Shown one piece after another: positions 40,451-48,905 of a DNA stretch of 64,000 nt. Both the position numbers and the translations under genes were made by a program. Every line of letters starts with the position of its first letter. Position 1 is the first letter of the stretch. The stretch is from a virus. A model generated the notes under the pieces. It saw only the letters and a list, made by a program, of their open reading frames with translations. It was not told the DNA's origin and did no database searches. The stretch is from positions 32,572 through 96,571 of the IMG/VR virus record IMGVR_UViG_3300047174_000111; one strand, written 5' to 3'.

Positions 40451-42870
40451 TGACGACGATCGTGATCCGTGCGTTGCTGCTGGCGGCGCTGCTGTGCTCG
40501 TCTGCGTTGGCTGGACAACCCCCCGTCGTGCCAGCATCCCCTGGTGTTGCCGGCATTCTTGCCCCATCGCCAGTCCCGCGCGTCATCAACAGCGGGGTGC
40601 ACCCGCAATCAATGTTGCGCACGGCCATTTCTCAAGTGGAGCAAGGCAACCACGTCATTGTTTGTCATGTCGGCGACAGCGTTGGGACCGGACCGGATGT
40701 TCTGAATGCTACCAGTGGAACAACTGCCGTAGCTGCCGCATCGGTCAACGCTGTGGATGGGATGTGGTATCAGGAGATCAGGGCGTTCCTTGATCAAAAC
40801 CCCGGCGTCGTATTTGATTTTTTGAACCGCGGCATTCCGGGTTTAGGCACGTCCAGTTACCTTGGGAACGCTTACTCCCAAGCCAGCACCAACGGCCAGT
40901 TGTGGTACACCAGCGCGGCAAACTGGTATCAGTTTGTTGCGCTAAACCCGCAAACCGGCTACGTCCCGTCTCCTATTGCTTTGTCGCACGGTTGCGACAT
41001 CATTATCATGGCGTTTGGTCTGAATGACTCTTGGAACCTCTCTCCTGTAACCCTTTGGTCAATTAAAAACATACATTGGAACACCTCCCCATTTTCCTCG
41101 CGGCCGGGCATCATATGGATAACGAGTCCGAGCGCCAATCCGAATGCCGGGCCGCCCTACAGCTTGCCCAACTACGTCGCAGGCTACATCGCGAACGGTT
41201 CGCTCGTTCGCTCTGCGGCACAGGTCGGCGCATCAGGGTTTAGTAGCGCATTCGCAGCGCCTGTCGGCACCGAAGGTGTAATTGACTATGGTCGGTTTTT
41301 TCAAATGGCCGTTTTGGGTAAAGATTATCAAGATCAAGTATCAACCAATAATTTATCCGCGCTCCAAGCGGCGATAGGCGGCAGCACATACACGTTCCAG
41401 AACGGCAACGCTACGGGTTCGATTTCCGGCTCAATCTATACGGTCACGGCTGTAAACTCAGGCACGGTGAAAGAGGGGCAGATAATTGCGTCTGCCACGG
41501 CGCGGACACAAATCACAGGTTTTGTTAGCGGCAGCGGAACCTACGGCGGCCCTGGTCAATACACCATCGACACATCGCAAACACAGTCAAGTTTTACGAG
41601 TAACCTTCAAGATACGGTGGTGTTGCCCGGAGTAGACGGGGATTTTCAGGTCGGCGGATGCTTTCTGGGGCTCATGACAAGTTTTGTCGGACAGAACGGT
41701 ATTTCGCTCGGTGTGTCGTCCATGAACGGCAACTCACAACCCCTGTCAACTTTTCAAGTTACCGCCACAAGCACGACCGGAATATTACTTAATTACAACG
41801 CAGGAAGCACTATTGCCCTATCGCGAGGCTTCTCGGTCACGTCGCTGCCGGATTTTTGCGTCAGCATGAGCGTGAAACAAAACTTGGTAAGCTTGACGAC
41901 AAACGGAAAAAACTGGACAAACAATTTTATTAAGGCAGAAGCCCCGTTTAACCCTTACATAACACTGCTTAGCTCAGTGACAGCGCCAGTTACATTGACG
42001 TTCACATCCTGGGCGGCTGGGGCTGCGCACAGTTACAACCCTATTTTTTCAGAAGGCCTTGCCTACGGCCAGGGCACGGTATCGACCGCGATCCCGAGCG
42101 CCACGACCAACGCCGGAAGCGCGGTCATCAATTTCGCCTCTCTGCCCACGCCTCCCGGTGGCGGTGCCACGCTGGCCGGATTGCAAATCAGTGATGTCCC
42201 GGTCCCGACTGCTATCCCTGCCGGGACCACGGTGTTGTCAATGAGCGGCGCCATCGGTGGCGCCGGATCAATCACGATGAGCAACAACGCAGCTTATCAG
42301 ATATGCGGCACGCTGCCTTGCACGACCGATGTGATTGCGTTCGGAAACACCCTGGGGTCGAGTGGCGGGAATTTCATAAACCACCCCGCCTCTCCCGCGC
42401 TCAACTACGCTTTGGCGAGCGCGCTTCAGGCGTCCGACCTTTGCCTGATATGCTACGCCACGTCTGGCGCAAATCAGGCGTATAGCACGGTGGTTGTAAC
42501 GACCGGCGCGACAACCGTGGCAACTCCGGGCCTTTTAGGGCTGACGCTCAACCCATCTGGGACGATTGCGGCGCACACCACCACGCTGCCAACCAACCCG
42601 CAGAACAATCAACGCTTTACCCTGCGCTCGACGCAGACCGTAACGGCCGAAACGGTGCAGGTGTCCAGCACGCCGAGCGGGCAGAGCATATCGTCGGCAT
42701 ATACAGCAGGAGGGACGCTCACGCCCAGCACGCCGATCACTCTTACCTACAACCAAAGTTTGAACCTTTGGGCACCTCGGCGGCGGCGGTATGCCGCGGA
42801 TGGTCGCCGAAGGTCTAGAAAACGTACCCCTCAGCTCGCAGGCACGGAGAAAAACGCACAACATGGTTGA
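40450..42870 (+). CDS. SGNH-hydrolase-like spike protein with signal peptide, 806 aa
   Basis: The signal peptide is IRALLLAALLCSSALA. Residues about 60-210 have SGNH/GDSL blocks: VIVCHVGDSVGTG (Ser), LNRGIPG (Gly) and IIIMAFGLNDS (Asn). The later Asp-x-x-His block is not clear. Such esterases deacetylate capsule or LPS sugars and occur on tail spikes. The middle has a Gly/Thr/Ser repeat of fibre type (SGSIYTVTAVNSGTVKEGQI). The last about 30 residues are very basic and may come from a frameshift, because the coding signal appears to continue in another frame. Low G+C suggests transfer. Confidence 0.6.
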   Translation: MTTIVIRALLLAALLCSSALAGQPPVVPASPGVAGILAPSPVPRVINSGVHPQSMLRTAISQVEQGNHVIVCHVGDSVGTGPDVLNATSGTTAVAAASVNAVDGMWYQEIRAFLDQNPGVVFDFLNRGIPGLGTSSYLGNAYSQASTNGQLWYTSAANWYQFVALNPQTGYVPSPIALSHGCDIIIMAFGLNDSWNLSPVTLWSIKNIHWNTSPFSSRPGIIWITSPSANPNAGPPYSLPNYVAGYIANGSLVRSAAQVGASGFSSAFAAPVGTEGVIDYGRFFQMAVLGKDYQDQVSTNNLSALQAAIGGSTYTFQNGNATGSISGSIYTVTAVNSGTVKEGQIIASATARTQITGFVSGSGTYGGPGQYTIDTSQTQSSFTSNLQDTVVLPGVDGDFQVGGCFLGLMTSFVGQNGISLGVSSMNGNSQPLSTFQVTATSTTGILLNYNAGSTIALSRGFSVTSLPDFCVSMSVKQNLVSLTTNGKNWTNNFIKAEAPFNPYITLLSSVTAPVTLTFTSWAAGAAHSYNPIFSEGLAYGQGTVSTAIPSATTNAGSAVINFASLPTPPGGGATLAGLQISDVPVPTAIPAGTTVLSMSGAIGGAGSITMSNNAAYQICGTLPCTTDVIAFGNTLGSSGGNFINHPASPALNYALASALQASDLCLICYATSGANQAYSTVVVTTGATTVATPGLLGLTLNPSGTIAAHTTTLPTNPQNNQRFTLRSTQTVTAETVQVSSTPSGQSISSAYTAGGTLTPSTPITLTYNQSLNLWAPRRRRYAADGRRRSRKRTPQLAGTEKNAQHG

Positions 42871-43027
42871 CCTCCACCCCATCTACTCCGGTGCCGCCGA
42901 GCTTTTGCGGATTGAACCCACGTGGTTCGGCGAGGCGGGGAGCGGGTTGGTTGCTGCCGGTCATCGGGGCGAGATAGGTGCTTACATGCTTGACGACGGA
43001 GCTGTTACAAAATTTAGGCTGAGATGA
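42863..43027 (+). CDS. Hypothetical protein, 54 aa
   Basis: Start ATG 42863, inside the end of the spike gene. The frame is open and protein-like back to 42791 (MPRMVAEGLENVPLSSQARR), so this could instead be the true C-terminus of the spike after a frameshift. As a separate protein it has MVDLHPIYSGAAELLRIEPT and a short acidic end. The next gene overlaps by ATGA. Confidence 0.4.
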   Translation: MVDLHPIYSGAAELLRIEPTWFGEAGSGLVAAGHRGEIGAYMLDDGAVTKFRLR

Positions 43028-43377
43028 CCACGCTCTACGCCGATCGCACCAAGGAGACGGCCCAGGTCACCGGCACCGCAGCGGTTCCGCTTGCGGGCGC
43101 GGAGAAGGGCTTCCGGTCATTTGCCGGCGCTGGCCTCGCCAACGGCCAGGACACGTATTTCTGCATCTCCGACCCGGTCACCGGCGACTGGGAGATCCAG
43201 CGCAACACCTACGCCGCCAGCACCAACACCCTGAACCGCGCCGCGGCCGCACCCTATGGCGTCGTCTCCAGCTCCAACGGCAATGCCCTGGTGAACTTCC
43301 AGGGCAACGCCTGCGACGTGTTCATGACGATCCCGGCTGTCGTGATCAACGCCCTGCTCGCGCTACCTGGGGCCTGA
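43024..43377 (+). CDS. Phage virion protein of a common small family, 117 aa
   Basis: The pattern ADRTKETAQVTGTAAVPLAG, GDWEIQRNTYAAST and CDVFMTIPA is recurrent in alphaproteobacterial and other siphophages, usually in the tail-fibre or head-tail joining region. It is a small beta protein of unconfirmed role. It is coupled to its neighbour by ATGA. Confidence 0.6.
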   Translation: MTTLYADRTKETAQVTGTAAVPLAGAEKGFRSFAGAGLANGQDTYFCISDPVTGDWEIQRNTYAASTNTLNRAAAAPYGVVSSSNGNALVNFQGNACDVFMTIPAVVINALLALPGA

Positions 43378-43378
43378 T

Positions 43379-44074
43379 TTGGACGCCTGGCTCGGCTATG
43401 GCGCGGTTGGCGAGGCGGCGGGGTCGGACGCCGACCGTCCGCCTGACGCACAGCCGACAGCGGCCACCGTCCCCGCGACCGTCGCGACCACGGGCGTGCT
43501 GGGGCGCGTCGCGGCCGCCACGCGGCGCATGGGCACGCTGGTGATCCTGCGCAATCCCACGTCCGGCTCGGGGCCGGTTCAGAGCCCATACCCACCCACG
43601 CTGGATGGCCCGGTGCTGGCCCAGGCCTACCCGGGTGCTGCCACGCTCATCGCGATCAATGCCGACGAGGCGCTGGGCCAGATCATCGCGGGCGACGAGA
43701 TCACCATCGCCGGCGTGCCTTACGTGGTGATCGACGGCGGATCGAGCAGGCCGTTCAGCGCCGCCACGCCCGGCTTCGACGGCATCCGCATCTCGCCCCC
43801 GCTCGCCGCGCCCGCGGCCGCCGGCACACCGCTCAGCTTCGTCTGGGAGAGCGATATCTACGTCTACGCGCGCATCACGTCGTTCCCCGGCACGCTGGTC
43901 GATGGGTCGCTCGTGCTGATGGAGGACCTGCAGGTCACGATCCCGGCGCAGGGAATCTCCAGGCCGGCGAACAACGCCAAGCTGATCATCGGCTCTGACA
44001 TCCGGTCGGTCGTGACCAGCCTGCCGATCTACGCCAACGGCCAGATCGTGCGCTGGCAGCTCCAGGCCCGCTGA
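43379..44074 (+). CDS. Hypothetical virion protein, 231 aa
   Basis: TTG start one base after the preceding stop, with GGGG upstream. After a Pro/Ala/Thr-rich N-terminal linker (about 20-50), residues about 50-231 look beta-rich (GDEITIAGVPYVVIDGGSSR, then YARITSFPGTLVDGSLVLME). Its position fits a neck or tail-completion component. No family is recognised. Confidence 0.5.
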   Translation: MDAWLGYGAVGEAAGSDADRPPDAQPTAATVPATVATTGVLGRVAAATRRMGTLVILRNPTSGSGPVQSPYPPTLDGPVLAQAYPGAATLIAINADEALGQIIAGDEITIAGVPYVVIDGGSSRPFSAATPGFDGIRISPPLAAPAAAGTPLSFVWESDIYVYARITSFPGTLVDGSLVLMEDLQVTIPAQGISRPANNAKLIIGSDIRSVVTSLPIYANGQIVRWQLQAR

Positions 44075-44126
44075 CGCGGGGACCACGCGAGAGGCTGATC
44101 CGACCCGCTGATGCGGGGGATTGAGC
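44073..44126 (+). promoter_or_regulatory. Late-gene leader motif before 44127
   Basis: GACGCGGGGACCACGCG (44073-44089) starts within the stop codon of the upstream gene, as at 37292, and lies about 50 bases before the GTG at 44127. Confidence 0.6.
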
Positions 44127-45161
44127 GTGGCGGTTAAGGCATTCGACGGCTTCGACAATTACCTCGGCACGAACGACCTGCTGCAACGGCAGGGCTTTCT
44201 CCAGTGGATCACGGGCAACGTCGTCAGCTGGCGTACCGGTCTGCTGGGATACGGGAATTGCGCCTATCTCAACGCCCCCGGCGGACTGACCGGATCGCTC
44301 GCCACGCCCCTGGGAACTTTTTTCATGGGCTGCAGGCTTCAGTCTTATGCCGGGAATCAGTTCGGCGTCACGATCATCGACGAGCTGTCGGGCGGCGTCC
44401 AGTTCCAGGTCCAATTCTATCCCTCTGGCCAGATCGTCGTGTACCGCAGCACGGGCGGCACGCAGGTCATGATCGCGGAGAGCGGGCTCAACTCGTTCGT
44501 CCCGACGGCGACGAACTACATCGAGGTCGGCGGCACGATCAGCTCGACCGCGGGCACCGTCACGGTCCGCGTGAACGGCCAAGTGATCTCTGGATGCACC
44601 TGCACCGGAGTGAACAACCAGGCGACTGCCAACGCCTCGATGAGCGGGCTCGACATCGGCGCCGGAAGCTATCTGTCGGTCGACGACTTCTATCTTTGCG
44701 ACAGCACGACCGGATCAGGCGTCGTGCCGGGCAACACCTTTCTCGGTGACGTGAAGATCCAGACTGTCAACACCACGGGCAACGTCTCGGTCGCCTGGAG
44801 CCCTCTCGCGAACACGAACTGGCAGGAAGTCTCCGAGGTCCAGGGCGACGGCGATAGCAGCTATAATGCTACAGGCACGGTCGGCGCCACGGACAGCTTC
44901 ACGTTCGGATCGGTCACCGCCGTCACGAACCAGATCATCGCGGTCCAGGTCATGGGCATGTACCGCAAGGATGACGCATCGACCCACACGGTGCAGCAGC
45001 AGCTCACGTCGAGCAGCACGACCGTCGAGGGGACGACGGTGTCGATCCCCAACACCTACATCTTCCTCGCCGATCTCTGGAGCGCCGACCCGAGCACCGG
45101 CGCGGGCTGGACGCCGAGCGCCGTCAACTCGCTCAAGGCCGGCTATACGCTGGTGAGCTGA
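44127..45161 (+). CDS. Lectin-like (concanavalin/LamG-type) virion protein, 344 aa
   Basis: Start GTG 44127 with GGGGGA upstream. Residues 1-190 (FDGFDNYLGTNDLLQRQGFL, QFQVQFYPSGQIVVYRSTGG, TVTVRVNGQVISGCTC, DIGAGSYLSVDDFYLCDSTT) follow a jelly-roll lectin pattern found in siphophage tail-region proteins. The C-terminal half is a second beta region found after it in relatives. It probably binds sugars at the cell surface. Confidence 0.6.
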   Translation: MAVKAFDGFDNYLGTNDLLQRQGFLQWITGNVVSWRTGLLGYGNCAYLNAPGGLTGSLATPLGTFFMGCRLQSYAGNQFGVTIIDELSGGVQFQVQFYPSGQIVVYRSTGGTQVMIAESGLNSFVPTATNYIEVGGTISSTAGTVTVRVNGQVISGCTCTGVNNQATANASMSGLDIGAGSYLSVDDFYLCDSTTGSGVVPGNTFLGDVKIQTVNTTGNVSVAWSPLANTNWQEVSEVQGDGDSSYNATGTVGATDSFTFGSVTAVTNQIIAVQVMGMYRKDDASTHTVQQQLTSSSTTVEGTTVSIPNTYIFLADLWSADPSTGAGWTPSAVNSLKAGYTLVS

Positions 45162-45162
45162 C

Positions 45163-45765
45163 ATGGCCGGCCGGGTCTCCCAGCTCATCATCGCGTCGAT
45201 CAACGGCGCGGCGTCGCAAGTCCGGTCGTCCCAGATGGTCATCTCGGCCGTGGCGAGCGCGAACAGCAAGATGCGCGTCTCCCAGGTGGTGATCGAGACC
45301 GTTTCGGGCGCCCTGTCGCTGACCCGCGCGTCCCAATCGACCATCGACGTGCTGATGTTCAACTGGTTCGCGCACGCCTCGCAGCTCGTGATCGAGATTC
45401 TGCTCTTCAACACCATCGCGAAAACCCCGACGTTCAACCCGGGCCAGATCCCCTACGTCGAGCTGACCGATACGCCACGCATGATCTCCAACCAGTTCGG
45501 GGACGGCTATGCCCAGGACAGTCCCGACGGCCTGAACGTCTGGACCGGCAAGGTCAACCTGACCTGGTCGCCCGTCCCGGTGGACACGGCCCTGGCGATC
45601 CGCAACTTCCTCCGTGCCCAGGTCGGCGCGCCGTTCTTCTACACGCTGCCGCGGGAGATCGCGCCGCGGCTGTGGGTCTGCACCTCGATGACGCGCAGCT
45701 ACCCGCATCCCGCCCAGGACAGCTTCGTGGCCACGTTCGAGGAGCGGTTCACCGAGACGACGTAG
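45163..45765 (+). CDS. Tail protein with a minor-tail-M-like C-terminus, 200 aa
   Basis: Residues 1-90 contain repeated short units VSQLIIASING, SSQMVISAV, VSQVVIETVSG and ASQLVIEILLF, a repeat seen in siphophage tail proteins next to lectin domains. Residues about 90-200 (FGDGYAQDSPDGLNVW, FFYTLPREIAPRLWV and SYPHPAQDSFVATFEERF) match the lambda gpM-like minor tail domain and are a paralogue of the 55855 gene. This is therefore a fusion or duplicated tail module placed upstream of the tail tube. Confidence 0.65.
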   Translation: MAGRVSQLIIASINGAASQVRSSQMVISAVASANSKMRVSQVVIETVSGALSLTRASQSTIDVLMFNWFAHASQLVIEILLFNTIAKTPTFNPGQIPYVELTDTPRMISNQFGDGYAQDSPDGLNVWTGKVNLTWSPVPVDTALAIRNFLRAQVGAPFFYTLPREIAPRLWVCTSMTRSYPHPAQDSFVATFEERFTETT

Positions 45766-45781
45766 CCGCGGCGACCACGCC
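45765..45781 (+). promoter_or_regulatory. Late-gene leader motif before 45799
   Basis: GCCGCGGCGACCACGCC, beginning at the stop codon of the previous gene and 30 bases before the next ATG. The same GCGGCGACCA variant occurs at 56199. Confidence 0.5.
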
Positions 45782-45798
45782 GCGCCAATGCTCGCTTC

Positions 45799-46209
45799 AT
45801 GGCAGACGAGTTCTCCGTCCAGGTCGGGCAATGGGTCGAAAAGGCGCTGGGCCGCGCGACCCAGGCGTTCCAGGCCACGGCCCAGGATGCCGTGGCGCGG
45901 GTCAAGGAACTGACGCCGGTCAAGACCGGCTACCTGCGCGCCAACTGGACCGCGATCCAGGGCGGCGATGCCGTGCCCGTGGCCGGAGCCGTGCCCGATC
46001 CCGCGGAGGCGATCGCGGCGCTGAAGATCGGCGATGTGGTCGCCATCGTGAACCCTGTCGTCTACGCGCGCCGCGTCGAGTTCGGGTTCGTCGGTCAGGA
46101 CTCCCTGGGGCGGCACTACAACCAGGCCGGTGCCGGGATGGTCCAGCAGACCATCATCGAGGTGCCCGAGATGGCCATGCAGGCCGTGACGCGGGTCTCG
46201 GGCGGATGA
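45799..46209 (+). CDS. HK97 gp10-like tail completion protein, 136 aa
   Basis: The pattern LTPVKTGYLRANWTA, VVYARRVEFGFVGQDSLGRH and a C-terminal helix are characteristic of the gp10 family of head-tail joining proteins, which connect the neck to the tail terminator. Normal length. It is coupled to the next gene by ATGA. Confidence 0.75.
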   Translation: MADEFSVQVGQWVEKALGRATQAFQATAQDAVARVKELTPVKTGYLRANWTAIQGGDAVPVAGAVPDPAEAIAALKIGDVVAIVNPVVYARRVEFGFVGQDSLGRHYNQAGAGMVQQTIIEVPEMAMQAVTRVSGG

Positions 46210-46619
46210 GCCTGCTCAGCATCAAGACGGCGCTCGACACCCGCATGCAGGCCTTCGCCGCGCCTGGCATGGGCCAGATCGCGTGGCAGGATCAGGTCTA
46301 CGAACCCGCGCAGGGTCAGCCCTACATCGCAGTTCGCGTCGCGGCCTACGCCCGCCGGCCGCTGGGCGTCGGCGCGGACTGCGTCTTCGAGGAGTCCGGC
46401 ACGTACCTGATCACGGTGAACCGCCCCACCGCCGAGGGAACGGCTCGGGCCGCGTGGCTCGCCGAGCAGATCGTGGCGTGGTTCGCGCGCGGCATCACGC
46501 TGCCCACGACCGACGGCGAGCAGCTGATCATGATGAACGCGTCCGAGCAGCCCACCCAGGCCGCGGGCAACTGGATCACGCTGCCCATCGTGGTGAGCTG
46601 GCTCGCCTCGATCCCGTAG
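46206..46619 (+). CDS. Tail terminator-like protein, 137 aa
   Basis: Starts in the stop of the gp10-like gene; the longer open frame before it is a shadow. The sequence IKTALDTRMQAFAAPG, AVRVAAYARRPLGVG, then TYLITVNRPTAEGTARAAWL and ITLPTTDGEQLIMMNASEQP follows the gpU/DUF4128-like tail-terminator pattern. Its place between gp10 and the tail tube gene supports the role of capping the tail tube. Confidence 0.65.
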   Translation: MSLLSIKTALDTRMQAFAAPGMGQIAWQDQVYEPAQGQPYIAVRVAAYARRPLGVGADCVFEESGTYLITVNRPTAEGTARAAWLAEQIVAWFARGITLPTTDGEQLIMMNASEQPTQAAGNWITLPIVVSWLASIP

Positions 46620-46674
46620 GACCCGCAACCAAGAACCGGCACGCGTCCGCCAGACCTGAGCGGAGCAGACGGAC

Positions 46675-47907
46675 ATGGCTGTTGGGCCTTTCGCACGCGG
46701 CGTATCGAGGACGATTGCGATCGCCCTGGAGTCGACCGAAGGCGTGCAGTCGACGGCGCAGGCACAGTTCCTGCGCCGCGTCACCATGGACATCAACCAG
46801 AACACCCAGGCCGTCGAAAGCCAGGAAATCCGGCCGAGCCAGCAGATGGCCGATGCGCGCCAAGGCACGCGGTCGGTCACCGGCACGCTGTCGGGCCAGC
46901 TCAGCCCAGCCAGTTACAAGCTGCTGTTCCAGCAGATTTTCCGTGCAGCTTTTGTCGCGGGCGTCTCCTCGGCGGGTCTGGCCGACACCGTAGCGACCCT
47001 CGATCCTGCGGGCACCGGGAACCTGATCATCACCGGGCCGTCCGAGCACTTCGTCACCGTGACCGGATTCAAGCTGGGCGACGTGGTCCGGCTCGCGAAC
47101 CTGACGGGCGGCCCGGCCGGCGACAACGGCGAGAATTTGCGCATCATTGCGCTGACCGACACGGTGATGACGCTCGCGCCGCCGCCCAACACGCCGGTGC
47201 TGTGGGCCTCGGGCCAGAGTGTCACCATCTCGGTCGTGGGCAAGAAGCTGATCGTCCCGATCACGGCCCAGACCGACCAGAGCTTCACGATCGAGGCCTG
47301 GTACGGCGACGTCGGTCAGTCGGAAATCTTCGTCGGCTGCAAAGCGACGCAGGTGAGTTTCAATATTCCCGCGAACGGCTTCGTGACGTTCCAGATGCAG
47401 TTCACCGGACTGCAGTGCACCACAGGGACGACGCAGCAGTACCCGAGCGCGACGGCGGCGAGCGGCACCACGTCGCTCACTTCGACGGGCGGCAAGGTGC
47501 TGTACCAGGGCCTGCCGCAGTCGATCATCACGGGCATCAACATACAGATCGTGGCCGACGCGCAGGCGCCCCCCGTGGTTGGTTCCTACTACGCCTCGAA
47601 TGTCTTCATCGGCATGCTGGCGGTGCGCGGATCGCTGACCTGCCTGATGGTAAACGACACGCTCACGGCAGACTTCCTGCAGGAGAACGAGGTCCAGATC
47701 TCGACGTTGCTGACCACGTCCCCGCTGCCCGGGGCGGATTTCGTGTCGCTGTGGTTGCCGCGCGTCAAGCTAATGTCCGGAACGAAAACCGACAGCCAAA
47801 CGTCGATCACGCGCAGCTACAATCTAACCGCCCTGGAGCAGGTCAACGGCGGCACCGGAACAAACGTCGATGACACGACTGTCGTGATGCAGGATTCGAT
47901 GGCTTAA
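46675..47907 (+). CDS. Major tail tube protein, 410 aa
   Basis: Opening FARGVSRTIAIALESTEGVQ, then FLRRVTMDINQNTQAVESQE, QGTRSVTGTLSGQLSPASYK and later TIEAWYGDVGQSEIFVGCKA with VSFNIPANGFVTFQMQFTGL correspond to the tail tube proteins (TTP family) of siphophages related to lambda gpV. Residues about 100-180 are an inserted beta domain. It lies after the tail terminator and ahead of the accessory cluster that precedes the tail chaperones, the usual place for gpV. Confidence 0.8.
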   Translation: MAVGPFARGVSRTIAIALESTEGVQSTAQAQFLRRVTMDINQNTQAVESQEIRPSQQMADARQGTRSVTGTLSGQLSPASYKLLFQQIFRAAFVAGVSSAGLADTVATLDPAGTGNLIITGPSEHFVTVTGFKLGDVVRLANLTGGPAGDNGENLRIIALTDTVMTLAPPPNTPVLWASGQSVTISVVGKKLIVPITAQTDQSFTIEAWYGDVGQSEIFVGCKATQVSFNIPANGFVTFQMQFTGLQCTTGTTQQYPSATAASGTTSLTSTGGKVLYQGLPQSIITGINIQIVADAQAPPVVGSYYASNVFIGMLAVRGSLTCLMVNDTLTADFLQENEVQISTLLTTSPLPGADFVSLWLPRVKLMSGTKTDSQTSITRSYNLTALEQVNGGTGTNVDDTTVVMQDSMA

Positions 47908-47935
47908 CGAGCGCGAAGGCGCAGAAAACCGGAGG

Positions 47936-48742
47936 TCATGCGGCCGGCTCTTTCACTTCGGCCACTCTGCTGGGCATGAGTTTCGCGAGCTTGGCCAGAC
48001 CCGCTGCCGTCACCTTAACCTGTTCGCACACGCGCTCGCTCCCATCCGGCTTGAGGATCGTCGCCACCTTGTGCTCGAGGTCTCCGGCGTTCGTACGGCT
48101 CTGATACCCGAGGTAATTGGCCGAGCCGGCGCGCTTGTAGATCCAGCTGTTGCGGTTGAGGAAATCAAACAGCTCTTTGGGCCGCACTTGCAGCGCTTTG
48201 GCCGCCTCGGTGATCGACAGGCTGCCGTCGGCCGTGGCGATCCGGTCCAGCGCTTCGGCCTTGGGTTGGATGGCGGCGATCTGGACCTTCTGCCGCTCGA
48301 CGGTCGCCTGGAGCACCTGCAGCGCGCGCAGGGCCAGTTGCTCCGGCGTCTCCTCCGGCGCGGCCACCATGTAGCCGCCGGTCTTGCGGATCGCGGGAAG
48401 AACCTCGTGGGTGATCCACCGCTTGAACCGCTTGGCCGCCGGCTTCCGGCTGGTGAGGATCAGGCTGTAGAGGCCGGCCTCGGTGATGATTGTGGGCATC
48501 GCGCCGATCACACCTAAGTCTTTGAAATTGGCGCCCTCGATAATATCGAGGGTATATTTTTCGTCCTCGTCGAGCCTTCGAGCGGCGTCCGATGGGTTTC
48601 CGATCTCCAAAATTTTACAAACGTCAACGAGGAAAAAGCCGGGGTTCCCGTCGCGGGAGGTGGCGCGCATGGAGGCACCCTCGAAGTCGAAGATGCTCGG
48701 CTCGGTCGGTGCGGCGCTCTCGTTGGTGGTGATATGGCTCAC
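47936..48742 (-). CDS. Antirepressor: BRO-N domain plus KilAC (ANT) domain, 268 aa
   Basis: GTG start at 48742. The N-terminal BRO domain (residues about 15-125) shows FFLVDVCKILEIGNPSDAAR, IITEAGLYSLILTSRKPAAK and RFKRWITHEVLPAIRKTGGY. The C-terminal part (about 140-268) is the KilAC antirepressor domain: SLSITEAAKALQVRPKELFD, FLNRNSWIYKRAGSANYLGY and VKVTAAGLAKLAKLM. Such proteins inactivate repressors or bind DNA during induction. It is transcribed leftward, within the tail genes, from its own regulatory region at about 48743-48830. Confidence 0.85.
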   Translation of the reverse strand: MSHITTNESAAPTEPSIFDFEGASMRATSRDGNPGFFLVDVCKILEIGNPSDAARRLDEDEKYTLDIIEGANFKDLGVIGAMPTIITEAGLYSLILTSRKPAAKRFKRWITHEVLPAIRKTGGYMVAAPEETPEQLALRALQVLQATVERQKVQIAAIQPKAEALDRIATADGSLSITEAAKALQVRPKELFDFLNRNSWIYKRAGSANYLGYQSRTNAGDLEHKVATILKPDGSERVCEQVKVTAAGLAKLAKLMPSRVAEVKEPAA

Positions 48743-48809
48743 GTTGAGGAATCCTCGTCAGTTGCGGGTGAAAGACACATCGAGTGTAGGGACATCGGGG
48801 GTTGTCGCA

Positions 48810-48821
48810 ACATTATAATGT
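48810..48821. promoter_or_regulatory. Perfect ACATTATAATGT palindrome at the antirepressor promoter
   Basis: This 12-bp perfect palindrome contains TATAAT on both strands and lies 68 bases upstream of the antirepressor start. No good -35 box is visible in either direction, so it may need an activator or act as an operator. It is one of five ACAT-N4-ATGT sites. Confidence 0.5.
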
Positions 48822-48905
48822 GTCCGAGGTGTGGTCGCGGCGGTATGGCCGTGGTGGGGATGCCTTTGGGAAAGGGGGTAGCGTTTCGCGACCCCCTTGG
48901 GCGCC

